Shown one piece after another: positions 33,179-40,637 of a stretch of 64,000 bases of DNA. The stretch covers positions 868,001 to 932,000 of the forward strand of contig NZ_JBHRSK010000004.1 of NCBI RefSeq assembly GCF_042643245.1, in the 5' to 3' direction. Every line of letters starts with the position of its first letter. Position 1 is the stretch's first letter. This DNA comes from Acidimangrovimonas pyrenivorans. GTDB lineage: Bacteria; Pseudomonadota; Alphaproteobacteria; Rhodobacterales; Rhodobacteraceae. Under the pieces are notes generated by a model. That model searched no databases. It was not told the origin of the DNA and was given only the letters and a program-made list of their open reading frames with translations. The translations under genes and the position numbers were made by a program.

Positions 33179-34291
33179 ATGTATGACGCCGCCTTCGTAA
33201 ACGCGACCAGTACGAGTGTTTCTCTGCTTTACCGGGAACGCCCGGTGCTGAACTTCGCCGCCTATGTCTCGCGCATGGAGGAAGCTCTGCGCGGGTCCTT
33301 CGAGGACACGCTGCAACTGAGCTGGGACCATGACGACATGGTCGTGATCGACATCGACGGCTCGCGCGTGCTGCTGGGCTACTGGGAAGCGCCGCAGGGC
33401 GATGACAGCGCCGAGGCCTGCGAGGCCGTGCTGGTGCTGTCGGTCGGCCCCGGGCCGGACTGGCGCTCGCAGACCCGGCTGGCGCGTCACCGCAAATCGC
33501 TGTGCCAGTCGGTCATCGCCGGCATCCTCGACCGCAACCCGGCCGACATGGTGCTGTGGAAGGATTTCCAAGGCGTGTTCACGCCCGACGACTTCGAAAC
33601 GCTGGTCGAACAGGCGATCGGCATGAGCGAGCAGGACATCGCCGAGGGCACCGATTTCCCCGCCGACAGCCTGGTCGGCGCCGACCTGGCGGCGGCCAGC
33701 CCCGAGGTCGCGCCCGAAGAGCCCGGCGACGAACGCTTCGGCAACCTGCCGGTGCGGCGGCTGATGGACCGGCTGGAAACCGAGATCCGCCCGAGCCGGC
33801 CCCAGATCGAGGCCAGTGCGGAAGAGAACGAAACGACCGACGGCGCCGCGACGCCCCCGGCCCGGCGCCGCAGCCGGCGGCCGGACTGGCGCGCGGAATG
33901 GGAAGCGGCGGTGATGTCGCTGCCGGCAGCGCCCGACGAGGCCGGCGATGCCCCGCTGGAAGGCACGGCGACCGATCTCCTGGCCGCCAACGACCTGCCG
34001 GACCTGCCCCTGCCCCAGGCCTCCGAGCTCGACCGGATTCGTTCCGCGCTCTATCCCGACGAGCAGCCGGGCGCCGAGACCGGCAAGCCGCCGCTGGCCC
34101 AGCGGCTGACGATCTACACGGTCAACACCACGCTGATGCTGGTCGCGCTGCCGGTCGGCGCGGCGCTGATGACCTACAACATCCTCGGCGGCGAGGACTT
34201 CAAGACCACCGCCCGCGCCGTCGCCCTGACCGGCGCCGCGATCGGGCTGGCCCATTCGGTGCTCGGCCAATACGTGATGTCGATGGTGTGA
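33179..34291 (+). CDS. Unknown protein with C-terminal membrane segments
   Basis: A 370-aa protein I cannot place in a named family. Residues 1-130 look like a compact globular domain (YERPVLNFAAY-like start, LSWDHDDMVVIDIDGSRVLL, LVLSVGPGPDW). The middle (about 170-300) is acidic, Pro/Ala-rich and low in complexity, with a basic patch ARRRSRRPDWRAEWE. The C-terminal 60 residues have two hydrophobic stretches (LMLVALPVGAALMTYNILGG and ALTGAAIGLAHSVLG), so the protein is probably membrane anchored with its bulk in the cytoplasm. The start at 33179 has GGAG upstream. Single-gene unit with its own terminator. Confidence 0.75.
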   Translation: MYDAAFVNATSTSVSLLYRERPVLNFAAYVSRMEEALRGSFEDTLQLSWDHDDMVVIDIDGSRVLLGYWEAPQGDDSAEACEAVLVLSVGPGPDWRSQTRLARHRKSLCQSVIAGILDRNPADMVLWKDFQGVFTPDDFETLVEQAIGMSEQDIAEGTDFPADSLVGADLAAASPEVAPEEPGDERFGNLPVRRLMDRLETEIRPSRPQIEASAEENETTDGAATPPARRRSRRPDWRAEWEAAVMSLPAAPDEAGDAPLEGTATDLLAANDLPDLPLPQASELDRIRSALYPDEQPGAETGKPPLAQRLTIYTVNTTLMLVALPVGAALMTYNILGGEDFKTTARAVALTGAAIGLAHSVLGQYVMSMV

Positions 34292-34341
34292 AAGGCGCTG
34301 CCCTGAGCCCGGCGGCCCGGCCGCCGCGCCTCCGGCCTTGC

Positions 34342-34370
34342 GAAAGCCCGCCCTGCGCGGGCTTTCTTGC
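34342..34370 (+). terminator. Intrinsic terminator between convergent genes
   Basis: GAAAGCCCGC / GCGGGCTTTC, a 10-bp stem with a 5-nt loop and TTGCTT. It lies between the convergent genes ending at 34291 and 34391. Confidence 0.7.
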
Positions 34371-34390
34371 TTCCCGGCACCGGGTGACGG

Positions 34391-35182
34391 TCAGACCGTC
34401 ACCTCGATCGGGTGCTCGTCGAGCGCCGCCGCCTGCTCCTCGCTCAGATCCTCGACCCGCAGCAGGTAGGTGTGGATCGAGAACACCACCGCCCCGCTCT
34501 CGGGCAGCCGCAGCAGGCATTGCCGTTCCGAGCGCAGGAAGGGCGCGCTGGCCGGTTTCTTGCGCGGATCGGCCTCGCGCTTGGGATGGAACAGGCTCGG
34601 ATCCTCGTAGAGCAGCGCATTGGCCCGCCACAGCCCCCGCCCCGGGCGGATGGCGTCGAACAGGCGCTGGACCCGGCGGGCGATGTTGTCGTCATAGACC
34701 GGCACGTTGTCATGGATGCCGATCAGCGGCCGGCCGTATTTCTCCTCCAGCGTCCAGCTGGCCGGGAAACACAGGATGGCACCGGTCAGGACATGCTCGT
34801 CGCCCTGCTGCTGCAGGAGGCAGAAATCCTCCTGGCACAGCCGGCCCAGCGTCAGCAGCGGCGCGTCGCGGTCGAGCTTGACCGCCATGCCGTCGGGCCG
34901 GGTGACGACCTCCCGGCCGACCACGTAGCCCGGCAGGGCGCTCAACTCGGCCAGCACCAGCGCGAGCAGTTCCCGCGCCGCCGGCAGTGCCTCGGGCGCC
35001 AGCCGGTGCACGGCCTCGGGCTTGCCGGCGATCAGCCGGTCACGCTCGGCCATCTGGCCGGCGAAGGCTTCGTCGACCCGCAGCCAGTCGCCGGGCTCGA
35101 GCGGCAGGATGCCCGGCAGCCGTCGCGTGCGCGGATCGGCCCAGGGCGCGAAGGGGAGGTGTTTGTGCAGAATGGTCGTCAT
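34391..35182 (-). CDS. DUF3445 haem-dependent oxidative N-demethylase-like protein
   Basis: A 263-aa protein of the DUF3445 / HODM alpha-subunit-like family. Family features are PGILPLEPGDWLRVDEAFAG near the start, the central LCQEDFCLLQQQGDEHVLTG block, ILCFPASWTLEEKYGRPL and YDDNIARRVQRLFDAI, and the C-terminal LPESGAVVFSIHTYLLRVED. Characterised relatives oxidatively demethylate dimethylamine with haem and flavin subunits, but most single-gene members are uncharacterised. It is divergent from dddP, and a shared methylated-compound role is conceivable but only inferred. Confidence 0.85.
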   Translation of the reverse strand: MTTILHKHLPFAPWADPRTRRLPGILPLEPGDWLRVDEAFAGQMAERDRLIAGKPEAVHRLAPEALPAARELLALVLAELSALPGYVVGREVVTRPDGMAVKLDRDAPLLTLGRLCQEDFCLLQQQGDEHVLTGAILCFPASWTLEEKYGRPLIGIHDNVPVYDDNIARRVQRLFDAIRPGRGLWRANALLYEDPSLFHPKREADPRKKPASAPFLRSERQCLLRLPESGAVVFSIHTYLLRVEDLSEEQAAALDEHPIEVTV

Positions 35183-35221
35183 GCCCGATCCTTAGACCGC
35201 ATTCCGGAGCGGGAAAACCGC

Positions 35222-35230
35222 TTATCCACA
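35222..35230. other. Single perfect DnaA-box sequence
   Basis: TTATCCACA, a full match to the DnaA-box consensus, in the gap between the DUF3445 gene and dddP. It is alone, with no AT-rich unwinding region or other boxes near it, so an origin is not proposed. Confidence 0.4.
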
Positions 35231-35363
35231 GCATTTTTGGTCTCGCCCCCCGCGCCCTGCCGTCCCGGCGGAACGCGGCACGAATCCGTCCTTTCCACGT
35301 CGCATTCCGGCGCGCCTTCCGCAGCCGGCCGGCCCGATGCTTCGCCCAATCAGGGAGGAGCCG

Positions 35364-36707
35364 ATGAACCGCCATTACGCCGACACCCGCAAGATCGATC
35401 CCAGCCGCGGCGCCCAGCTGGCCGATGGCAGCCCCAACGACGCCGACCGGATCGAGATCGGCCCGACGCAACTGGCCTTCCGCGAATGGGAGGCGGCGGG
35501 CCTGACCCCGCCCGACCTGCTGAAGATGCGCGACTTCCGCTGGCGCCGGCTGACCCGGCATATCGTCGACCGCGATTACGGCGGCCTGCTGATGTTCGAT
35601 CCGCTCAACATCCGCTACGCCACCGACACCACCAACATGCAGCTGTGGAACACCCATAACCCGTTCCGCGCCGTGCTGCTCTGCGCCGACGGCTACATGG
35701 TGATCTGGGATTACAAGAATTCGCCCTTCCTGGCCGATTACAACCCGCTGGTCCGCGAGAGCCGCTCCGGCGCCTCGATGTTCTACATGATCACCGGCGA
35801 CCGCGGCGCCGACGCCGCCCGCAGCTTCGCCGCCGAGGTCGCGGAGCTGATCGCCGAACATGGCGGCGGCAACCGGCGGCTGGCGGTGGACAAGATCATG
35901 ATCCACGGCCACCGCGCGCTCGAGACCGCCGGCTTCGAGCTGATGGAGGGCGAGGAGGTCACCGAGAAGGCGCGCTCGGTCAAGGGCCCCGACGAGATCC
36001 TGGCGATGCGCTGCGCCGCCCATGCCTGCGAGGCGGCGATGGCCGAGATGGAGCGGGTCTGCCGCGAAGGCGTCCCCCGCCGCGCGCTGAGCGAGGACGA
36101 CGTCTGGGCGGTGCTCCATGCCGAGAACATCAAGCGCGGCGGCGAGTGGATCGAGACCCGGCTGCTGACCTCGGGCCCGCGCACCAACCCGTGGTTCCAG
36201 GAATGCGGCCCCCGCATCATCCAGCCGAACGAGATCGTCGCCTTCGACACCGATCTCGTCGGCAGCTACGGCATCTGCGTCGACATCTCGCGGACATGGT
36301 GGGTCGGCGACGAGAAACCGACCAACGCCATGGTCTACGCCATGCGCCACGCCCACGAACACGTCACCACCAACATGGCGCTGATGAAGCCCGGCGTCTC
36401 GCTCAGGGAGCTGTGCTTCGAGGGCCACCAGCTCGACCCGCAATTCGACAAGCTGAAATACGGCGTCCGCTTCCATGGCGTCGGGCTGTGCGATGAATGG
36501 CCCTCGGTCCCCTACCCCGACAACTGGCAGGACGGCGCCTTCGACTACCTGCTGGAACCCGGCATGGTGCTCTGCGTCGAGGCACTGGTCGGCGCCGAGG
36601 GCGGCGGCTTCTCGATCAAGCTCGAGGACCAGGTGCTGGTGACCGAGACCGGTTACGAGAACCTGACGCGGTATCCGTTCGACCCGGCGCTGATGGGGGC
36701 GCTGTAA
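35364..36707 (+). CDS. dddP: Dimethylsulfoniopropionate lyase DddP
   Basis: M24-peptidase-fold metal enzyme cleaving DMSP to dimethyl sulfide and acrylate (447 aa, the family length). The long conserved blocks GGLLMFDPLNIRYATDTTNM and TNPWFQECGPRIIQ are characteristic of marine DddP. Metal ligands of the family are visible as Asp in VAFDTDLVG and CVDISRTW, His in FHGVGLCDEW, and Glu in VEALVGAEG and IKLEDQVL. AGGGAGGAG at 35352-35360 fixes the start; the ATG at 35337 has no such site. It stands alone, without the dddT/dddB-type partners seen in other clusters. Confidence 0.95.
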   Translation: MNRHYADTRKIDPSRGAQLADGSPNDADRIEIGPTQLAFREWEAAGLTPPDLLKMRDFRWRRLTRHIVDRDYGGLLMFDPLNIRYATDTTNMQLWNTHNPFRAVLLCADGYMVIWDYKNSPFLADYNPLVRESRSGASMFYMITGDRGADAARSFAAEVAELIAEHGGGNRRLAVDKIMIHGHRALETAGFELMEGEEVTEKARSVKGPDEILAMRCAAHACEAAMAEMERVCREGVPRRALSEDDVWAVLHAENIKRGGEWIETRLLTSGPRTNPWFQECGPRIIQPNEIVAFDTDLVGSYGICVDISRTWWVGDEKPTNAMVYAMRHAHEHVTTNMALMKPGVSLRELCFEGHQLDPQFDKLKYGVRFHGVGLCDEWPSVPYPDNWQDGAFDYLLEPGMVLCVEALVGAEGGGFSIKLEDQVLVTETGYENLTRYPFDPALMGAL

Positions 36708-36741
36708 AACCCTCCGGGGCGTTCTCACCGAGCGAGATAGA

Positions 36742-36873
36742 GGGCCGCGCCCTCCCTCGGGCGGGCGCTTCTCCAGTCCGTGGTCTACGGTTTGTTCCAA
36801 GACCCCGAACGAGGTCCGAACGGCAAGCAACATCGCCAAGGCGCCCTCCCTGACGGGAGGGAGGGCGCGGCCC
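36742..36873. repeat. Long-range inverted repeat after dddP
   Basis: GGGCCGCGCCCTCCCTC (36742-36758) and its exact reverse complement (36857-36873), a 17-bp perfect pair with about 98 bp between. The right arm also forms its own hairpin (GCGCCCTCCC/GGGAGGGCGC). The left arm continues into CGGGCGGGCGCTTCTC, shared with nnr. The 36708-37068 gap holds no gene that I can support. Confidence 0.65.
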
Positions 36874-37068
36874 GGCGGCGCTGCGCGCCTCGATTCCGGA
36901 CCGGAGGATCGAAAAGACATTCTCCGCCCTCGACCTCAGGTGACTGGCCCGACCGGCGATGCGCCGCCGCCATGACACACCCCGTCACCAAGCCGTCAGT
37001 TTCGCACGCAGCCCCTTGCCGCCCCGCCCCCGGCGCGCCAGTTTGAGCCGCAGAGGGGACGAGAGACG

Positions 37069-38322
37069 ATGACGACCGAAAAGCTGACCTTTTCGGGCCA
37101 TGCGGGCGATGACCTGGCCGCACGGCTCGACATGCCCGAGGGCCCGCACCTGGCTACGGCCCTGTTCGCCCATTGCTTCACCTGCGGCGCCGACATCCCG
37201 GCCGCGCGCCGCATCGCCCGGCGCCTCGCCGCCATGGGCATCGCGGTGCTGCGCTTCGACTTCACCGGGCTGGGCCATTCCGCCGGCGAGTTCGAGAACA
37301 CCACCTTCTCGTCCAATGTCGACGACCTCGTGCTGGCCGCGCAGGCGCTCGAGGCGCGCGGCATGGCGCCCAGCCTGCTGATCGGCCATTCGCTGGGCGG
37401 GGCGGCGGTGCTGCGCGCCGCGCCGCGGATCCCGTCCTCGCGCGCCGTCGTCACCCTCGGCGCGCCCTACGATCCCGGCCATATCGCCCACAATTTCGAC
37501 GACGCGCTCGACCGGATCGACGCCGAGGGCTATGCCACCGTCGATCTCGGCGGCCGCCATTTCCGCATCGGCCGCGACTTCATCGCCGATATCGCCGGCG
37601 AGCGGCTGGAACCCGAACTCGGCCACCTCAAGCGCGCCCTGCTGGTGATGCACGCCCCGCGCGACTGCGTCGTCGGGCTCGAGAATGCCACCCGCATCTT
37701 CACCGCTGCCCGCCACCCGAAAAGCTTCGTCACGCTGGACAAGGCCGACCACCTGATCACCGCCCCGGCCGATGCCGAGTACGCCGCCGGGGTCATCGCC
37801 GCCTGGGCCGCGCGCTATCTCGACCTGCGGCCGCCGGCGCCGCCGCCCGGCGTGCCCGAGGGCGTGACCCGGGTCGTCGAATCCGATCCCGGCGGCTTCC
37901 TGCAGGATGTCAGTGCCGGGCCGTGGCACCACGCCCTGGCCGACGAGCCCAAGGCCTATGGCGGCACCAACCGGGGCATGTCGCCCTACCAGTTCGTCGC
38001 CGCCGGGCTGGGCGCCTGCACCTCGATGACGATCCGGATGTATGCCCGGCGCAAGGGCTGGCCGCTGGACCATGTCCAGGTCGACGTCACCCATGACAAG
38101 GTCCACGCCCAGGACTGCACCCATTGCACCGAGGCCGACAAGCTCGACCGCTTCACCCGGCTGATCCGCCTCGACGGGCCGCTGACCGGGGCACAGCGCG
38201 TCCGGCTGATGGAGATCGCCGACCGCTGCCCGGTGCACCGGACGCTGGAACACAGCGCCCGGATCGAGACCCGGTTGAACGACGAAGGCGCCAAGGCAGC
38301 CCCGGAACGGGAGACGGGGTGA
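37069..38322 (+). CDS. Alpha/beta hydrolase-OsmC fusion protein
   Basis: Two domains in 417 aa. Residues 1-255 are an alpha/beta hydrolase with the nucleophile elbow IGHSLGGAAVL near residue 106 and a late Asp/His pair (DKADHLIT). Residues about 270-417 are OsmC-like, with the thiol-peroxidase-type cysteines in GLGACTSMTIRMY and DRCPVHRTLEHS. OsmC members reduce organic peroxides; the fused form is widespread, and its substrate is not established. It follows the 36742-36873 inverted repeat and is followed by a low-GC stretch. Confidence 0.92.
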   Translation: MTTEKLTFSGHAGDDLAARLDMPEGPHLATALFAHCFTCGADIPAARRIARRLAAMGIAVLRFDFTGLGHSAGEFENTTFSSNVDDLVLAAQALEARGMAPSLLIGHSLGGAAVLRAAPRIPSSRAVVTLGAPYDPGHIAHNFDDALDRIDAEGYATVDLGGRHFRIGRDFIADIAGERLEPELGHLKRALLVMHAPRDCVVGLENATRIFTAARHPKSFVTLDKADHLITAPADAEYAAGVIAAWAARYLDLRPPAPPPGVPEGVTRVVESDPGGFLQDVSAGPWHHALADEPKAYGGTNRGMSPYQFVAAGLGACTSMTIRMYARRKGWPLDHVQVDVTHDKVHAQDCTHCTEADKLDRFTRLIRLDGPLTGAQRVRLMEIADRCPVHRTLEHSARIETRLNDEGAKAAPERETG

Positions 38323-38334
38323 CATCCATGGAAT

Positions 38335-38395
38335 GAGATTATTCTTTTTATATTAATATAGTTACGAACCAGCCTTAAACTATCGCATCAAGTCG
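38335..38395. other. Low-GC intergenic stretch
   Basis: About 60 bp rich in A/T (TTATTCTTTTTATATTAATA and on) in an otherwise very GC-rich window, between the OsmC fusion and rlmJ. It may be the rlmJ promoter region or a terminator-like tail. No gene is seen. Confidence 0.5.
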
Positions 38396-38503
38396 ACCCT
38401 CGCCCGAACCGCGGCCCCGGCCGCGCCGCCTGCTCCAGCCCGCCCTTGCCGAGGCGCCCCGCGATCGGATAGGTTGGGGGCCTCCGCCGCAAGAGCCGCC
38501 GCC

Positions 38504-39289
38504 ATGCTGTCCTACCAACATCTCTACCACGCCGGGAACCTCGCCGACGTCCACAAGCACGCGCTGCTCTGCACCGCGCTCGACTACCTGACGCGCAAGG
38601 ACAAGCCGCTGAGCTATATCGAAACCCATGCCGGCCGCGGCCTCTATCGGCTCGACGCGCCCGAGGCGGTGAAGACCGGCGAGGCGGAACAGGGCATCCG
38701 GCTGGCCGAGGCCCGGGGCTGGTTCGCCGCCGATCATCCCTATGCCCGCCGCCTGGCCGAGATCCGGGCGCAATACGGCGCCGAGGCCTATCCCGGCTCG
38801 CCCCTGCTCGCCGCCCAGTCGCTGCGCCCGAGCGACGCGATGACGCTGGCCGAGCTGCACCCGCAGGAATATGCCGCGCTGCGCGAGGTGATGAGCCGCT
38901 ACGGCGCCCAGTGCCGCCAGCAGGACGGGGCCGAGATGGCCCTGGCCGTCACCCCGCCGACGCCGCGCCGCGGGCTGATGCTGATCGACCCGAGCTACGA
39001 GGTGAAGGCCGATTACGCCGCCCTGCCCAAGCTGATCGCCAAGCTGCATCGCAAGTGGAATGTCGGCGTCATCCTGCTCTGGTACCCGATCCTGTCTTCC
39101 CGCGCCCATGTCCCGATGCTGGAGGCACTGGAGCGGGCCGGCTACCCGAACGCCCTGCGCCACGAGGTCGGCTTTCCGCCGGCCCGGCCCGGCCACGGCA
39201 TGACCGGCAGCGGCCTGTTCGCGATCAACACGCCCTGGGGGCTGGAGGGCGAGGCCGGGCGGCTTTCGCAACTCTTCGCAAGCCTCTGA
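38504..39289 (+). CDS. rlmJ: 23S rRNA m6A2030 methyltransferase
   Basis: Methylates adenine 2030 of 23S rRNA (261 aa). The N-terminus LSYQHLYHAGNLADVHKH and the motif IETHAGRGLYRL near residue 40 are family signatures; LIDPSYEVKADY near 164 is the catalytic DPPY-like motif (here DPSY), and ILLWYPI follows. The start at 38504 is chosen for the family N-terminus. Confidence 0.95.
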   Translation: MLSYQHLYHAGNLADVHKHALLCTALDYLTRKDKPLSYIETHAGRGLYRLDAPEAVKTGEAEQGIRLAEARGWFAADHPYARRLAEIRAQYGAEAYPGSPLLAAQSLRPSDAMTLAELHPQEYAALREVMSRYGAQCRQQDGAEMALAVTPPTPRRGLMLIDPSYEVKADYAALPKLIAKLHRKWNVGVILLWYPILSSRAHVPMLEALERAGYPNALRHEVGFPPARPGHGMTGSGLFAINTPWGLEGEAGRLSQLFASL

Positions 39290-39339
39290 AATAGAACCTC
39301 TTTCCCCCAAGTCCGCGCGCGGCTGGCGAGGCCGGCGGG

Positions 39340-39391
39340 GGGCTGTCCGCCCCCCTGCGCCCCCCGAGAGTATTTGAGCAAAGAAGAAGCG
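39340..39391. repeat. Interspersed intergenic element, reverse copy
   Basis: GGGGGGCTGTCCGCCCCCC hairpin, then CCCCCGAGAGTATTTGAGCA and AAGAAGAAGC. This is the CCCGAG-GTATTTG variant of the family, between rlmJ and the SGNH gene. Confidence 0.55.
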
Positions 39392-39451
39392 GCCCTTGTG
39401 CATCATGGCCACGCGGGCGAGAGTGCCCCGACGCGGACAAGGGAGGGTGCG

Positions 39452-40105
39452 ATGAGCGACGCGGAGCGGGTGGTGTTGTGTTTCGGCGATTCCAACACCC
39501 ATGGCACGATGCCGCTGCCCTCGCTGACCGAGCGCGGCCGGCACGGCTTTTCCAGCCGCTGGACCGGCCATTTCCGCCGCGCCCTCGGGCCGGCCGTCCA
39601 TGTCATCGACGAGGGCCATCCCGGCCGCACCACCGTCCATCCCGACCCGGTCGAAGGCGAGCATCGCAACGGGCTGAGCGTGCTGCTGGCGCTGCTGGAA
39701 AGCCACCGGCCGCTCGACCTGGTGGTGATGATGCTGGGCACCAACGACTGCAAGGCGCGCTTTGCCGTCACCGCCGACGACATCGCCCGCTCGATCGACC
39801 GGCTCTGCGGCGTGATCGCGGCGGCGCAATGTGGCCCCGGCGGCGCCACGCCGAAGCTGCTGCTGGTGGCGCCGCCGCCGCTGACCGAGACCGGCTGCCT
39901 GGCCGGCATGTTCGAGGGCGGCGCGGCGAAGGCGGCCGCCCTGGCGCCGCGGATCGAAGCGGTCGCGCAGGCGCGCGGCGCCGGCTTCGTCGATGCCGGC
40001 GCCCATATCACCGTCTCGCCGATCGACGGGGTCCATTTCGACGCCGCCGCCCATGCCACGCTGGGCACCGTCCTGGCGCGGGCGGCCGCCGAGCTGCTGG
40101 ACTGA
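39452..40105 (+). CDS. SGNH/GDSL-family hydrolase
   Basis: A 217-aa esterase/lipase-type hydrolase. Block I FGDSNTHG holds the nucleophile serine (residue 12), block III MLGTNDCK the Asn, and the Asp-His pair lies in DGVHFDAAAH near the end. No signal peptide is seen, so it is likely cytoplasmic. The start at 39452 has GGGAGGG upstream; the longer frame begins inside the repeat element. The substrate is unknown. Confidence 0.9.
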   Translation: MSDAERVVLCFGDSNTHGTMPLPSLTERGRHGFSSRWTGHFRRALGPAVHVIDEGHPGRTTVHPDPVEGEHRNGLSVLLALLESHRPLDLVVMMLGTNDCKARFAVTADDIARSIDRLCGVIAAAQCGPGGATPKLLLVAPPPLTETGCLAGMFEGGAAKAAALAPRIEAVAQARGAGFVDAGAHITVSPIDGVHFDAAAHATLGTVLARAAAELLD

Positions 40106-40241
40106 CGGGACCGGCGCGGGGCATTTTCGCCGCAGTGCGGAAAAAACCGCTCTGCGCTTGCGAGAGATCAATGCGTGCCGCAACGAAAGCGGCGATTCTG
40201 GTAGGAGGCGTGGATGACGCGCCGCAGCATCGGAGGATCAA

Positions 40242-40628
40242 ATGGCACCCCGCAAGAGCACCGCGAGCCCCGACATCTGGAAATTCACCTCTGCCATTCC
40301 CGACGCGCGCGATGGCATGGCCGCCTTCCTGCGGCCGCAGGCGAAGATGGTCGAGGCGATGCTGGCCCAGAATGTCGAGATGCTCGACTTCATGAAGGAC
40401 CGGTTCGAGAAGGATCGCGCCATGATGGCCGAGCTGGCAGAGGCCGAGGACCCGAGCGCGCTGATGGGGCTGTGGTCCGATTTCTGGCAACGGATGATGG
40501 CGGATTACAGCACCGAGAGCGGCAAGCTGGCCAGCTCGATGTCCTCGATCGCCGGACAGGCGCTGAAAAGCGTCAGCGAGGAAGGCAAGGCGATGACCGA
40601 CACCCTGTCGGCCAGCGGCAGGAAATAG
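40242..40628 (+). CDS. Phasin-like PHA granule protein
   Basis: A 128-aa helical protein just upstream of phaC. Segments such as FLRPQAKMVEAMLAQNVEML and LWSDFWQRMMADYSTESGKL give the amphipathic helices of phasins that coat polyhydroxyalkanoate granules. GGAGG at 40232-40236 sets the start; an overlapping ORF from 40214 in another frame is a shadow. It ends 9 bp before phaC, so the two are co-expressed. Confidence 0.8.
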   Translation: MAPRKSTASPDIWKFTSAIPDARDGMAAFLRPQAKMVEAMLAQNVEMLDFMKDRFEKDRAMMAELAEAEDPSALMGLWSDFWQRMMADYSTESGKLASSMSSIAGQALKSVSEEGKAMTDTLSASGRK

Positions 40629-40637
40629 GCGCAGCAC

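Noticed and set aside
35222..35230. Replication origin suggested by a perfect DnaA box
   Set aside because: One box only, with no cluster, no AT-rich region and no dnaA, parAB or gidA-type genes nearby.
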